This document shows, one piece after another, positions 46,238 through 55,508 of a stretch of DNA of 64,000 nucleotides. The DNA comes from Saliphagus infecundisoli. GTDB lineage: Archaea > Halobacteriota > Halobacteria > Halobacteriales > Natrialbaceae. The notes below the pieces were generated by a model, which was given only the letters and a program-made list of their open reading frames with translations, did not search any database and had not been told where the DNA came from. How positions within the stretch are numbered: the first letter of the stretch is position 1; each line of letters starts with the position of its first letter. The stretch lies in the NCBI RefSeq assembly GCF_020177375.1, contig NZ_JAIWHV010000002.1, positions 186,001-250,000 on the forward strand, read 5' to 3'. The position numbers and the translations under genes are program-made.

Positions 46238-46624
46238 CTACTCGTCGGCTCCATCGGCGCCGTCGGCACTCGGCGACCGCGTATGGGAGTCGGGTTCGAA
46301 GCCGTCGCCACGGTCGACGCCTCCCGTCTCCACGTGCTCCCGTCGTTCGCTCGTCGGTGGGCCGTAGCGTGCCGGCGGCCGCTCCCACCGGAGCCGCGGA
46401 CGCCCCTCGGACGCCGGCTCCACCCGCCGAACCGGCGTCTCCACGTAGAGCTCGACGAGGAACTCCGCCTCGAGGGACTCGAGGCTGACCGGCCCCTCGC
46501 GGGCGCGTTCCGTCCGCTCGAGAAACGCCCGTAGCTCCGCCGAGATCGGGTCCTCGGACTCGATCTCCAGGTCGTCGTGGATGACGGCCGCGGTCCCGTC
46601 GCCGTCGATGACGTGTAGCTTCAT
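46238..46624 (-). CDS. Conserved haloarchaeal protein of unknown function
   Basis: 128 residues starting MKLHVIDGDGTAAVIHDDLEIE. The first 85 residues form an alpha/beta-looking domain (DPISAELRAFLERTERAREGPVSLESLEAEFLVELYVETP). The rest is a charged low-complexity tail ending ADGADGADE. No motif known to me. A longer in-frame extension to 46873 crosses the 9-base tandem repeats and is not credible as coding. Confidence 0.55.
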   Translation of the reverse strand: MKLHVIDGDGTAAVIHDDLEIESEDPISAELRAFLERTERAREGPVSLESLEAEFLVELYVETPVRRVEPASEGRPRLRWERPPARYGPPTSERREHVETGGVDRGDGFEPDSHTRSPSADGADGADE

Positions 46625-46813
46625 CGATTCCTCTCGGTGCTCCTCGGGACGGATGCCCACGTGTCCTCCGGCACCTATCGTGGAAGACGCCGCCGGGACC
46701 CGTCTCGCTACCGGGATACAGCGAGCGTCTCGACAAAAGCGTGTCCCAATTTCTCGCCCCGAATCCGTAGAAAGAAGGGGCGGCATCCAAACGTTCACTC
46801 CGTCTCGCTCCGG

Positions 46814-46858
46814 GTCGATCGCGTCGATCGCGTCGAACGCGTCGAACGCGTCGAGAGT
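46814..46858. repeat. Tandem 9-base repeats, four copies plus a partial
   Basis: GTCGATCGC twice, then GTCGAACGC twice, then GTCGAG. They lie in the 318-base gap between the starts of two divergent small genes. They may be a slippage-prone microsatellite or a tandem binding site. Confidence 0.75.
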
Positions 46859-46942
46859 CCTCGAGGGGGGCACCCCACTGACGCGGCCGCCGGCCGTCGC
46901 GACCGGGGCGGAGTATTAGTCCCCGCGGGCCGTCCGTGGTCC

Positions 46943-47215
46943 ATGGCCGAACGGGTCGAACTCTCCGACTGGGTGGAACTGACCGCACAACTGCGCCGGT
47001 TCGCCGACGGCGCGGAGACGACCGTCGACGACGACCGGATCCGGATCGAGTTCGGATCGGCCCACGTCGAGATCGGGCGGGAGGGGCGCGTCGAGACGGG
47101 GATGCCCCTCCACGGGTTCGAGCGGGAGGGCGACGCCGAGTTCGTCGTCGACCACGAGGCGGGCACGCTCACCGTCGAGGGCGAGACCACGAGCTACACG
47201 TTCAGACGGCCCTAG
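46943..47215 (+). CDS. Small conserved protein of unknown function
   Basis: 90 residues, acidic, mostly beta by eye: ERVELSDWVELTAQLRRFADG, RIRIEFGSAHVEIGREGRVETGMPLHGFER and FVVDHEAGTLTVEGETTSYTFRRP. It probably forms a small beta-barrel or ligand-binding fold. ATG 46943 is the first start. The final four bases overlap the stop of the convergent Nudix gene. Confidence 0.65.
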   Translation: MAERVELSDWVELTAQLRRFADGAETTVDDDRIRIEFGSAHVEIGREGRVETGMPLHGFEREGDAEFVVDHEAGTLTVEGETTSYTFRRP

Positions 47216-47700
47216 AGGTACTCCCGGAGGTACTCGTCGTCGTGGAGGGCCTCAGGAAGCGACTCGAACCACCGGGCCGCCTCGATCTCGTCCTCGGCGA
47301 CGCCCAGTTCCGAGGGATCGGGGATCTCGCCGCTCGCGCGGGCCGAATAGACGACGAACCGTGCCGAGAACCGCTCCCGGCCGTCGTCCGCCGAGACGTA
47401 GCGCTGGTCGAGGACGACGAGCGGCGAGCCGACGGTCCCCTCGAGTCCGGTCTCCTCGCGTAGCTCCCGGCGGGCCGCGGCCGCCGGCGGTTCGCCGGGC
47501 TCGACGCTCCCGCCGGGGAGAAACCAGCCGTCGGTCCAGGCGTTCCTGACGAGCGCGATCCGCCCGTCGGGGTCGAGGACTCGCGTCGCGGCCGCGAGCG
47601 CGGTTCCCTCGAGGGCCCACTCCCGGAGGTCGTGGAGTTTGGACTCGGGGAGCCTGAGAGTCTGTGGCTCGCGCGGGACCTCCGGTGGAAACCGATCCAT
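47212..47700 (-). CDS. Nudix hydrolase
   Basis: 162 residues. The Nudix box is intact: GGSVEPGEPPAAAARRELRE then ETGLEG (G-x5-E-x7-REUxEExGU), binding Mg2+ to cleave nucleoside diphosphates linked to another moiety. N-terminal leader of 38 residues precedes the first strand. Substrate unknown. It follows the DUF5812 gene by 12 bases, so it is probably in an operon of three minus-strand genes. Confidence 0.93.
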   Translation of the reverse strand: MDRFPPEVPREPQTLRLPESKLHDLREWALEGTALAAATRVLDPDGRIALVRNAWTDGWFLPGGSVEPGEPPAAAARRELREETGLEGTVGSPLVVLDQRYVSADDGRERFSARFVVYSARASGEIPDPSELGVAEDEIEAARWFESLPEALHDDEYLREYL

Positions 47701-47712
47701 CAGTCGGGTGAA

Positions 47713-48192
47713 TCAGTCCGGCAGGTAGCGCACGCTGACGACGCCCTCCCCCTCCTCGGCCGACCGCCGCACCTCGACCCGGACGGCCTCGAGACGGGCC
47801 GCCCGCGCGACCGTCTCCGTGTCCTCGAGGACGTCCTCGGCGGCGGCCTCGACCTCGCCGGGCGGGACCGGGAGAACGTGGATCTCGCCGGTTCCCGCCC
47901 GCTCGATCCGGGCGACGTCGCCGACGTCGGTCCCGGCGGCGACCTCCTGCTCCTGGGTGGTGGGTGCCAGATCGCTGTCGACGACCTCGACGGTCCGGCG
48001 ATCCTCGATCTCGGCCACCTCCCAGGTGACCTCCATCGGCGGTTCGGGCGCGAGGGTCGCCTCGAGGACGTCGCCCGTCTCGAGGTCGGGGTTCGCAGAG
48101 AGGGTGTGGAGCTGTGCGGTTTCTACATCCCGGACGATGGCGCTGTCGGGGTCGGCCTCGGTGACGATGAAGGTCCCGCTCCGTTCGCTCAT
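47713..48192 (-). CDS. DUF5812-like haloarchaeal protein
   Basis: 159 residues. SGTFIVTEADPDSAIVRDVETAQLHTL and DLETGDVLEATLAPEPPMEVTWEVAEIEDRRTVEVV look like an S1/OB-like beta-barrel start, followed by an acidic helical region and VSVRYLPD. I recognise the haloarchaeal DUF5812 pattern. The function is unknown, though an RNA-related role would fit an OB-like fold. Twelve bases upstream of the Nudix gene and 37 after the membrane protein gene. Confidence 0.7.
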   Translation of the reverse strand: MSERSGTFIVTEADPDSAIVRDVETAQLHTLSANPDLETGDVLEATLAPEPPMEVTWEVAEIEDRRTVEVVDSDLAPTTQEQEVAAGTDVGDVARIERAGTGEIHVLPVPPGEVEAAAEDVLEDTETVARAARLEAVRVEVRRSAEEGEGVVSVRYLPD

Positions 48193-48229
48193 GGGCGGGA
48201 GGAGGCGAGCCGCGGGCTTCGGGCTTTCG

Positions 48230-48769
48230 TTAGCGCGAGCGCAGGTGGACGGCGTAGATCGCGAGTGCCGCGACGACCGGCAACAGGAGGCCGACGGGGG
48301 CGGGGAGGGCGTACAGCGCCTCCAACAGGGCGCCGCCCGTCCCGTCGGTCCCGACCTGCTGGGCGGGTGGCGTCGAGACGATCAGGGCGACGTACACCGA
48401 CGCGGCGAACGCGAAGCCCGAAACCGCGAGCCGGCGGTCGTAGGTCGCGTCCGCCCCCCTATCGCGGTCGCCGCTGCCCCGACGATGCCGGCGAGCGACG
48501 AACAGCACCGGGGCGACGAGGGGGCCGACGACGAGCAGGGCGACGACGACGAAGAACGCGCGCATGAGCGAGATCGTCCCGCCGGAGGCGGCGGCCGTGT
48601 CCGCGATGAGGACGACCAGTGCGAGCGCGAAGATCACCGCAACGCCGGCGGCCAGCAGCCCGCCCACTGCCGCGTAGAGCTTGAACAGGAGGGAGCCGCT
48701 CCGGCGGAAGGCGTAGGGGAAGGCGCCGAGCAACCCGCTGTAGGACCGGTCGTCGGCCGCGTTTGCCAT
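48230..48769 (-). CDS. Haloarchaeal multi-span membrane protein
   Basis: 179 residues with four or five hydrophobic stretches (LLFKLYAAVGGLLAAGVAVIFALALVVLIAD, SLMRAFFVVVALLVVGPLVAPVLFVARR and LPAPVGLLLPVVAALAIYAVHLRSR among them). The N-terminus DRSYSGLLGAFPYAFRRSGSLLFK is probably cytoplasmic. The function is not recognised. It is the first gene of the apparent DUF5812-Nudix operon. Confidence 0.65.
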   Translation of the reverse strand: MANAADDRSYSGLLGAFPYAFRRSGSLLFKLYAAVGGLLAAGVAVIFALALVVLIADTAAASGGTISLMRAFFVVVALLVVGPLVAPVLFVARRHRRGSGDRDRGADATYDRRLAVSGFAFAASVYVALIVSTPPAQQVGTDGTGGALLEALYALPAPVGLLLPVVAALAIYAVHLRSR

Positions 48770-48900
48770 TGCCGAGGGTACGGCGGCCGGCGGAATAAGC
48801 GGTGCGGTCGGCGGATGGCGGAGCACGACGGGCCCGACGGACGACGTACGGCGACGGCTCACGACGGAACGCCTTTGGCCCCGGCGGTCGGGGCAGGCGT

Positions 48901-50223
48901 ATGGAGATAGACGTCGGCAACGCGCTCGCGTCGGTCGCCTCGCCGGGGGTCTCGCGGGACTCGCTGGAACGCCTCGACGAGCGCGTCGCGCGGGCCCACG
49001 AACGCATCGAGGCCGGGCGCGCCGAGGGCGAACACGGCTACGCCGCCCTCGAGCTCCCCGTCGAGACCGACCCCGAGCCGATCCACGGCGCCGTCGACTC
49101 GTTGGAGATCGATCCCGAGGCGCTCGTCACGGTCGGCATCGGCGGCAGCGCCCTCGGCGCGAAGACGCTCGTCGACGCCCTCGGCTCCGGCGAGGTCGAG
49201 ACGGTCTTTCTGGACAACGTCGATCCCGACTGGGTCTCCCGGCGGCTCGCCAACCTCCCCCTCGAGCGTACCGCCGTCAACGTCGTCTCCCGGTCGGGAA
49301 CGACCGCCGAGACGCTCGCGAACTTCCTCGTCGTCAGGGAGGCCATGGAGGAGACGGGCGTGGACTGGACCGACCGGACCGTGGTGACGACCGGCGAGTC
49401 GGGCCCGCTGGCCGAACTCGCCGACGGCCACGACCTCCCGAAACTCGCGGTCCCCGACGGAGTTCCGGGCCGGTTCTCGGCGCTCTCTCCGGTCGGGCTG
49501 TTCGCGCCCGCAGTCTGTGGCCACGACATCGAGGCGATCCTCGACGGTGCTCGCGCAGAACGCGAGACGCTCTCGGGATCGCTCTTTTCCTGTCCGGCCT
49601 ACGCCTACGGCGCGACGACCTACGCCCTCGAGACGCGCGGGGCGTCGGTCAACGCGATGATGCCCTATGCTGAGTCCTTAGAGACCTTCGCCGAGTGGTT
49701 CGCCCAGCTGTGGGCCGAGAGCCTCGGCAAGGACGGGCTGGGCCAGGCGCCCGTCCGGGCGCTTGGCGCGACCGACCAGCACTCCCAGCTCCAGCGCTAT
49801 CGCGCGGGTCCCCGCGACACCCTCGTCACGTTCGTCACCCCCCGGGAACGCGGGGAACGAGAGATCCCCGACGCGGGGATCGAGGACCTGGACTACCTCT
49901 CGGGTGCGGGTCTCGAGGAGCTGATCGACGCCGAGTTCGAGGCGACCGAGGCGAGCCTCGCGGCCGCGGGCCGGCCGACCGTCCGCCTCGAGATCGACTC
50001 GGTAGACGCCCGCTCGGTCGGCGGCCTGCTCTACGGGATGGAGGCGGCCTGCGTGCTCGCGGGCGAACTCGCGGGCATCTCCGCGTTCGACCAGCCCGCC
50101 GTCGAGTGGGCCAAACGCGCGACCCGCGGCCTGCTCGGCGGCGGCGAGTTCGCCGAGAGCGAGGCGGTCGCCGAGAAGACCGAACTGCGGATCGGCGGCC
50201 CGTCGGGCGCGTCGATGCGGTGA
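48901..50223 (+). CDS. pgi: Glucose-6-phosphate isomerase
   Basis: 440 residues. It interconverts glucose 6-phosphate and fructose 6-phosphate. VTVGIGGSALGAKTL and VVSRSGTTAETLANFL are the phosphate- and sugar-binding loops; GATDQHSQLQRYRAGP includes the catalytic Gln/His region. ATG 48901 is directly at the family start. It is followed at 30 bases by a CPBP protease gene. Confidence 0.95.
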   Translation: MEIDVGNALASVASPGVSRDSLERLDERVARAHERIEAGRAEGEHGYAALELPVETDPEPIHGAVDSLEIDPEALVTVGIGGSALGAKTLVDALGSGEVETVFLDNVDPDWVSRRLANLPLERTAVNVVSRSGTTAETLANFLVVREAMEETGVDWTDRTVVTTGESGPLAELADGHDLPKLAVPDGVPGRFSALSPVGLFAPAVCGHDIEAILDGARAERETLSGSLFSCPAYAYGATTYALETRGASVNAMMPYAESLETFAEWFAQLWAESLGKDGLGQAPVRALGATDQHSQLQRYRAGPRDTLVTFVTPRERGEREIPDAGIEDLDYLSGAGLEELIDAEFEATEASLAAAGRPTVRLEIDSVDARSVGGLLYGMEAACVLAGELAGISAFDQPAVEWAKRATRGLLGGGEFAESEAVAEKTELRIGGPSGASMR

Positions 50224-50253
50224 CGCTTTGGGGGCGGAGCCGAAGGGAGAGGT

Positions 50254-51369
50254 ATGACCGAACGGGTGGAGAGTGCGGGTGGCGTCGGCAGCGACCGGGT
50301 CGTCCCGGCCGTCGGGACGGTGCTGGCGGGGCTCGCGCTCGTGGGCCTGCTCTCGCCGGTGACCCGGAGCGGGGTCGACGCGCTCGCGGTGTTTGCGGCG
50401 GCCGGCCTCGCCGCCGCGGCCGTCGGCGCGTTCGTGCTCCGTCGCCACGGCGCCATCGGGAAGCGGCCGGCCGGGATCGTCGCCGCGGCCGCGAGCCTCG
50501 GCGCACTCTTGCTCGCGGGCTACGCGCTGAACCGGGGGCTGGTCGGGCCGGTCGGGTTCGGGCCGGTGTCGGTGCCGACGGTCGTCGTCGCCGTCCTCGC
50601 CGCCGGCGGCGCGCTGGCGCTCGGGGTCGCCGAGGCCGTCGGCCTCGGGGATCGCGAGGTCCTCACGCGGACGCGCCTCGCCATGGGTTTGGGGGTCGTC
50701 GGCGCGGTCGGCCTCCTCGCGGCGTACGCGGCGACCTTCGTCGTCGCCGTCCCGGCGATAGTCGTCCTCGGGACGTTCTCACAGACCGAGGAGATCGTCC
50801 TCTCGCAGCTCGGAATGGCCGTCGGCACCGGCGCGGTCGCCGTCGCCTACCTCCGGCTCACCGACCGGCCGTTGTCGTTTCTCGACGTTCGGGTCCCCTC
50901 CCTGCGGGACGTCGGCTGGACGGTCGGCGGGCTTGTCGCCCTCGTCGCCGTGTTGCTCGCGATCAGCGCGCTGATGAGCGTCGTCGGCGCCGAGCAATCG
51001 ACGCACTCGACGGCCGAGGCAGCGGCCGAGAACCCCGAGATCCTCCTCGTGCTCATCCCCGCCGCCGTCCTCGTCATCGGCCCCTTCGAGGAGCTGCTCT
51101 ACCGAAACGTCATCCAGAAGTCGCTGTACGGCGAGTTCTCGCGGGCCGGCAGCGTCGTCGTCGGCAGCGTCCTCTTCGCGGTCGTCCACGTCATTAGCTA
51201 CAACACTGCCACGGTCGGCGCCGTGATCGCGAGCCTCGCGGTCGTCTTCGGGCTCTCGATCGTGCTCGGGGCCCTCTACGAGCGAACCGAGAACCTCGTC
51301 GTGCCCGCGCTGGTCCACGGGCTCTACAACGCGATCGTCTTCGCGAACCTCTACGTCACGTACGCGTGA
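50254..51369 (+). CDS. CPBP-family intramembrane metalloprotease
   Basis: 371 residues, about eight spans. The CAAX-protease/bacteriocin-processing motifs are EELLYRNVIQ (EExxxR), FAVVHV and LVHGLYNAI (H...N), which place catalytic Glu and His in the membrane. Archaeal members are of unknown function and may process prenylated proteins or immunity peptides. It probably shares a transcript with pgi. Confidence 0.88.
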   Translation: MTERVESAGGVGSDRVVPAVGTVLAGLALVGLLSPVTRSGVDALAVFAAAGLAAAAVGAFVLRRHGAIGKRPAGIVAAAASLGALLLAGYALNRGLVGPVGFGPVSVPTVVVAVLAAGGALALGVAEAVGLGDREVLTRTRLAMGLGVVGAVGLLAAYAATFVVAVPAIVVLGTFSQTEEIVLSQLGMAVGTGAVAVAYLRLTDRPLSFLDVRVPSLRDVGWTVGGLVALVAVLLAISALMSVVGAEQSTHSTAEAAAENPEILLVLIPAAVLVIGPFEELLYRNVIQKSLYGEFSRAGSVVVGSVLFAVVHVISYNTATVGAVIASLAVVFGLSIVLGALYERTENLVVPALVHGLYNAIVFANLYVTYA

Positions 51370-51409
51370 GCGGGGCTCGGGGGCCACGACGGGTCGATAG
51401 AACGGATCG

Positions 51410-51868
51410 TCAGGACGGGTTCTTCCGGGCGAGCTCCGAGCCACAGATCGGACACCGCTCTTTCTCCTCGTCGAACTCCCGGCCACAGCCCTGACACTGG
51501 AAGCGCCAGTCGCGCTGTTCCTCGATCCCCTCGCGGGCGATCACCTCGACGTCCACGTTCAGCTTCTCGGCGACGTTCTGCATCGCGTAGTCGTCGGTGA
51601 CGAGGACGGCGTCGAGTTCGAAGGCGGCGGCGACGAGTCTGACGTCGGTCTCCGAAAGCTCCGCTAAGTCGCCCGATTCCTTTGCGGCCCGCCGGACGGT
51701 CTCGAAGGTGTCGTCGTCGGGAATGTGGACGTACATCCCCGACCCCTCCATGGCGTCGTAACGGTAGGCGCTCTCGTCGGTCAGCTCCTCGCGGACCATC
51801 GGGATCGTCGCCGTCCGCTCGGTGGTGTGAAAGTCGTGGATGAACGCCGAGGAGTCGAGGACGTGCAT
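51410..51868 (-). CDS. nob1: NOB1 family ribosome-maturation endonuclease
   Basis: 152 residues. PIN domain (VLDSSAFIHDF, then SETDVRLVAAAFELDAVLVTDDYAMQNVA with the acidic active-site set) followed by a zinc ribbon CQGCG...CPICG. NOB1 cleaves the 3' end of pre-16S rRNA. The frame extends upstream, but MHVLDSSAF at 51868 is the family start. It follows the PRC-barrel gene by four bases, so the two form an operon. Confidence 0.92.
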   Translation of the reverse strand: MHVLDSSAFIHDFHTTERTATIPMVREELTDESAYRYDAMEGSGMYVHIPDDDTFETVRRAAKESGDLAELSETDVRLVAAAFELDAVLVTDDYAMQNVAEKLNVDVEVIAREGIEEQRDWRFQCQGCGREFDEEKERCPICGSELARKNPS

Positions 51869-51872
51869 GACC

Positions 51873-52118
51873 TCAGCGCTGGACGACGATGTAGTCTTTG
51901 ACCGCACGGACCCGATCGATCGGGACGTAGAAGCGACCGGTGTCGTCCTGCTCGAAGTCGACGGATCGAGTGGCCACGTCGTCGTCGGGTTCGACGACGA
52001 GGTCGTGGAGCTTCCCCGAGTGCGTATCGACCGTGATGTTGTACAGCATCCCCAGTTCGGTGCCGTCCGAGCCCATGACGAGACGCCCGAACAGGTTCTC
52101 CGCGAGTACGTCGCTCAT
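51873..52118 (-). CDS. PRC-barrel domain protein
   Basis: 81 residues. VLAENLFGRLVMGSDGTELGMLYNITVDTHSGKLHDLVVEP is the conserved beta-barrel start, ending DRVRAVKDYIVV. PRC-barrel proteins bind RNA or ribosomal proteins (RimM-like) or small partners. Being upstream of nob1, a role in ribosome assembly is plausible. It is divergent from infB, sharing a 111-base promoter region. Confidence 0.9.
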   Translation of the reverse strand: MSDVLAENLFGRLVMGSDGTELGMLYNITVDTHSGKLHDLVVEPDDDVATRSVDFEQDDTGRFYVPIDRVRAVKDYIVVQR

Positions 52119-52140
52119 ACCTCCCCTTCTGACTTATGAC

Positions 52141-52148
52141 TATTAAAC
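52141..52148 (-). promoter_or_regulatory. TATA box of the PRC-barrel/nob1 operon
   Basis: GTTTAATA on the minus strand is centred 26 bases before ATG 52118, which predicts a leaderless transcript. The adjacent GGGGAGGT would be too close to the start codon to act as a Shine-Dalgarno. Confidence 0.6.
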
Positions 52149-52175
52149 GCCACGGGGCCGCCGGGCCAGACGATG

Positions 52176-52184
52176 GGTTTAACT
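52176..52184 (+). promoter_or_regulatory. TATA box of infB
   Basis: GGTTTAACT predicts a transcript start near 52206, with a short leader of about 24 bases before ATG 52230. It lies 35 bases from the divergent box. Confidence 0.55.
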
Positions 52185-52229
52185 GTCGCCCCGGGGACCA
52201 CACTACCAGTCCCTTCTCGGGTGGTCACC

Positions 52230-54038
52230 ATGTCGGATACCGATACAGAGACGGACGCTCATACACCCTCCCTCAGAACGCCGATCGTCGCCGTGCTCGG
52301 CCACGTCGACCACGGCAAGACGAGCCTGCTGGACAAGGTCCGGGGTTCGGCGGTCATCGAGGGCGAAGCCGGCGCGATCACCCAACACATCGGCGCGACC
52401 GCGGTGCCCCTCGAGGTCATCTCCGAGATCGCGGGCGACCTCGTCGAGCCCGACGACTTCGACCTCCCCGGACTCCTGTTCATCGACACGCCGGGCCACC
52501 ACTCGTTTACTACCCTGCGATCGCGGGGCGGCGCGCTCGCGGACATCGCGATCCTGGTGGTCGACGTCAACGACGGCTTCCAGCCCCAGACCCGCGAGGC
52601 CCTCGAGATCCTCCAGCGCTCGGAGACCCCCTTCATCGTCGCGGCGAACAAGGTCGACACCGTCCCGGGCTGGAACGCCAACGAGGACACCCCGATCCAG
52701 AGCACCTACGACCAGCAATCCGAGCGCGTCCAGGGCGCCGTCGACACCGCCCTCTACGAGATCATCGGCCAGCTTTCGGAGGCGGGGTTCTCCGCGGACC
52801 TCTACTGGCGGGTCCAGAACTTCCAACGCAACGTCGGCGTCGTCCCCGTGTCGGCGATGACCGGCGAGGGGGTGCCGGACCTGCTGGCGGTGATGATGGG
52901 GCTCTCCCAGCGCTACATGAAAGCGGAGATGGAGATCGATGTCGCCGGTCCCGGCGTCGGCACCGTGTTGGAAGTAAAGGAGGAGAAAGGGTTCGGGACG
53001 ACGATCGACACCGTCCTCTACGACGGAACGATCCGGGCCGACGACCGCCTCGTCGTCGGCGGAACCAACGACCCGATCGTCACCGACGTCCGGGCCTTGC
53101 TCCAGCCCCGCCCGCTCGCCGAGATCCGTACCGAGAGCCGCTTCGAGCGCGTCGATGAGGTCTCTGCGGCCTCGGGGATCAAGATCGCCGCGCCCGACCT
53201 CGGCGATGCGATGGCCGGCGCGCCCGTCCGAGTGGTCAGAGACCGTCCCGTCGAGGACGTGATCGCCGAAGTCAGGGCCGAACTCGCCGACATCGCCGTC
53301 GACACCGCCGATGAGGGCGTCGTCGTCAAGGCCGACACCCTCGGCAGTCTCGAGGCGATGGCCGACGCCCTGGCCGACGCCGAGGTCCCCATCGTCCGCG
53401 CGGAGGTCGGCGACGTCGCCCCCCGGGACGTCTCGGTCGCCTCGACGGCCGACGACGCGAACGAACGCGTCATCCTCGGCTTCAACGTCGACGTGCTGGA
53501 CGACGCCGAGCGCCGCGCCGAGATCGACGACGTTCGCCTGTTTACCGACGACGTCATCTACCAGCTGATCGAGGGCTACGAGCGGTTCGTCGAGGAGCGC
53601 GAACGCGCCCAGCAGGACACGGTCCTCGAGTCGATCACTCGACCCGCCCGCTTCCGGATCCTCCCCGATCACGTCTTCCGCCAGAACGACCCCGCGGTCG
53701 TCGGCGTCGAGGTCGGCTCGGGCACGATCCGGACCAACGCCGTTGTCGCCGCCTTCGAGGGCAACGAGACCGATCGCGTCGGCCAGATCAAGGGCATCCA
53801 GGAACAGGGCGAGGACGTCGAGGAGGCCCGCGCGGGCGAGCGGGTGAGCGTCGCCATCGACGGCCCCACCGTCGGCCGCGACATCGAGGAGGACGACGAG
53901 CTCTGGATCGAACTCCCCGAGAAACACGCGAAGATCTTAGAACAGGAACTCGCCGACGAGATACCCGCCGACGAACTCGAGGCGCTCAACATGTACTTGG
54001 AGCGCCGCCGGAAACGCGACCCCTTCTGGGGGAAGTAG
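52230..54038 (+). CDS. infB: Translation initiation factor IF-2 (aIF5B)
   Basis: 602 residues. A GTPase that joins ribosomal subunits and positions initiator tRNA. G1 GHVDHGKT at residues 24-31, G3 DTPGHHSF and G4 NKVD are complete. The C-terminal two-thirds contain the domain II barrel and the long helix ending in KRDPFWGK. It lacks the long N-terminal extension of bacterial IF-2. Not intein-split, unlike several archaeal relatives. Confidence 0.95.
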   Translation: MSDTDTETDAHTPSLRTPIVAVLGHVDHGKTSLLDKVRGSAVIEGEAGAITQHIGATAVPLEVISEIAGDLVEPDDFDLPGLLFIDTPGHHSFTTLRSRGGALADIAILVVDVNDGFQPQTREALEILQRSETPFIVAANKVDTVPGWNANEDTPIQSTYDQQSERVQGAVDTALYEIIGQLSEAGFSADLYWRVQNFQRNVGVVPVSAMTGEGVPDLLAVMMGLSQRYMKAEMEIDVAGPGVGTVLEVKEEKGFGTTIDTVLYDGTIRADDRLVVGGTNDPIVTDVRALLQPRPLAEIRTESRFERVDEVSAASGIKIAAPDLGDAMAGAPVRVVRDRPVEDVIAEVRAELADIAVDTADEGVVVKADTLGSLEAMADALADAEVPIVRAEVGDVAPRDVSVASTADDANERVILGFNVDVLDDAERRAEIDDVRLFTDDVIYQLIEGYERFVEERERAQQDTVLESITRPARFRILPDHVFRQNDPAVVGVEVGSGTIRTNAVVAAFEGNETDRVGQIKGIQEQGEDVEEARAGERVSVAIDGPTVGRDIEEDDELWIELPEKHAKILEQELADEIPADELEALNMYLERRRKRDPFWGK

Positions 54039-54060
54039 CTCCTCGCTCGGAGAACACCCG

Positions 54061-54897
54061 CTACTCGGTCACGGTGAACTCGCTGCCGATTCCGAGATCG
54101 GTGTCCTCCCTGCCCTCCGGCGAACTGACGCTCCAGTAGACGAACCGGTACGTGCCCGGTTCGAGGAGCTCACAGACCGCGTACGGCGTTTCGCCGAGCG
54201 TCGGCTTCGCCATCCCCTCCCGGGTCAGCGTCAGCGACCACTCGAACCACGCGGTCGGCGGGGACGACTCCGGCTTTATCGAGCCCATATCCATCCAAGT
54301 CTCGAGGGCCGAATTCACCCGATAGATGGATTCCCAGCCGTCGTCGGTCTCCCGTTCGACGGTGAACTTCTCGCCGGTTCCGAACCGGGAGTTGTCGTCT
54401 CCCTCCAGCCATCGAAGCGTCGCCGTGATCTCCTCGCCGAGCGCGACGGGGTCGGGAGAGGCCTCGAGTTCGAACGTCTCGCCGGTGTCGTACTCGAGCC
54501 GTCCGTACTCGACCTCCTCGAACTTCCCCGAGAGGGGAACGAGACTCTCGCCACACGACGGCGGCTCCCGGAGCTCCATTCCGCTGTCCTCCGGGGAGTT
54601 TATCCTGGGACTCCCGTGCCAGCCGATCGTCTCGTTCGAGTCGCCGGAGTCCGTGGAATCGGTGGAATCGGTAGACCCGTTCGAGTCGTTCGATTCGGTA
54701 GAGCTGTTCGAGTCGGTGGATTCCGTGGATCCATCGGATTCGGTAGAACCGTTCGATTCCGTGGATTCGTCGGAGTCAGTCGAGTCGCCGTCTCTCTCGT
54801 CGCTCCCGCCGGGATCGGAGTCGCCATCGCTCAGACAGCCCGCGAGGACGAGTCCCGTACCCGCTCCGACCGTCGAAACGAACGCGCGCCGGTCCAT
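54061..54897 (-). CDS. Surface lipoprotein with Ser/Asp-rich linker
   Basis: 278 residues. DRRAFVSTVGAGTGLVLAGC is a Tat lipoprotein signal. Residues about 22-90 are a low-complexity Ser/Thr/Asp/Asn repeat (STES, SDST, GSTDST units) with N-x-S sequons. The C-terminal half is a beta-rich domain with GETFELEASPDPVALGEEITATLRWLE and CELLEPGTYRFVYW, like a beta-sandwich. The function is unknown. It is convergent with infB. Confidence 0.75.
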   Translation of the reverse strand: MDRRAFVSTVGAGTGLVLAGCLSDGDSDPGGSDERDGDSTDSDESTESNGSTESDGSTESTDSNSSTESNDSNGSTDSTDSTDSGDSNETIGWHGSPRINSPEDSGMELREPPSCGESLVPLSGKFEEVEYGRLEYDTGETFELEASPDPVALGEEITATLRWLEGDDNSRFGTGEKFTVERETDDGWESIYRVNSALETWMDMGSIKPESSPPTAWFEWSLTLTREGMAKPTLGETPYAVCELLEPGTYRFVYWSVSSPEGREDTDLGIGSEFTVTE

Positions 54898-54992
54898 ACC
54901 CGTCCTTGACCGTCACCCAAAGAAAAACGTGGGTAACGTGAAACGTTCTTTTCACCCAAACCCGAGTGGCGTAGCCGATAGGGATCGACCGT

Positions 54993-55388
54993 CTACCGCG
55001 CGGTCGGCTCGACGCCGTCGCCGATGGCCTGTTTGACCTGGAGGGCTGCGCTCGCGGCCAGCCCGCGGGCGACCTCCGAGCGTTCGTCGGCCGCGATCAT
55101 CTCGTCGTCGATGGCCGCCTCCACGTCGGGCGTAAAGCCCGCGCTGACGGGGTGGCCGACCGGCGGGCGGACGGCGACGCGGACCTGTGGGCCGGTCGCG
55201 CCGTCGGCAACGTCGCCCTGGACGACGTACTCGTCGGGGAGGAACTCCCGGGTTAGGGCGGCGATCCGGGAGACGTCCCGGTTGAGGGCGCGTTTCTGCT
55301 CGCCGGACAGCTCGGCGACGTCCTCGGCCGCCCGTTCCCCGGCGTTCGTGACACCCGGCAGCCCACCGTACGGCGTGTTTCCGTTCAT
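54993..55388 (-). CDS. DUF5811-like haloarchaeal protein
   Basis: 131 residues. The N-terminal MNGNTPYGGLPGVTNAGERA is distinctive and recurs in haloarchaea. Then comes a helical region (AELSGEQKRALNRDVSRIAALTREFLPDEY) and a segment with VRVAVRPPVGHPVSAGFTP and a C-terminal helix. The function is not known. It lies between the lipoprotein and arginine decarboxylase, all on the minus strand. Confidence 0.75.
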   Translation of the reverse strand: MNGNTPYGGLPGVTNAGERAAEDVAELSGEQKRALNRDVSRIAALTREFLPDEYVVQGDVADGATGPQVRVAVRPPVGHPVSAGFTPDVEAAIDDEMIAADERSEVARGLAASAALQVKQAIGDGVEPTAR

Positions 55389-55508
55389 GAGAACTCGCTA
55401 TCCACACAAGGGGCCGCCCGAGCAAAAAGCGTTCGGCTCCCGCCGTGACCGGTTCGCATACCCGAGCGGCCGGCTCCCGAGATCGGAACCGACGGCGGCG
55501 GCCCGCTC

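Noticed and set aside
46238-46873. The long version of the 46238 protein starting at 46873
   Set aside because: The extension translates the 9-base tandem repeats (FDAFDAIDAID) and lacks conservation-like sequence.
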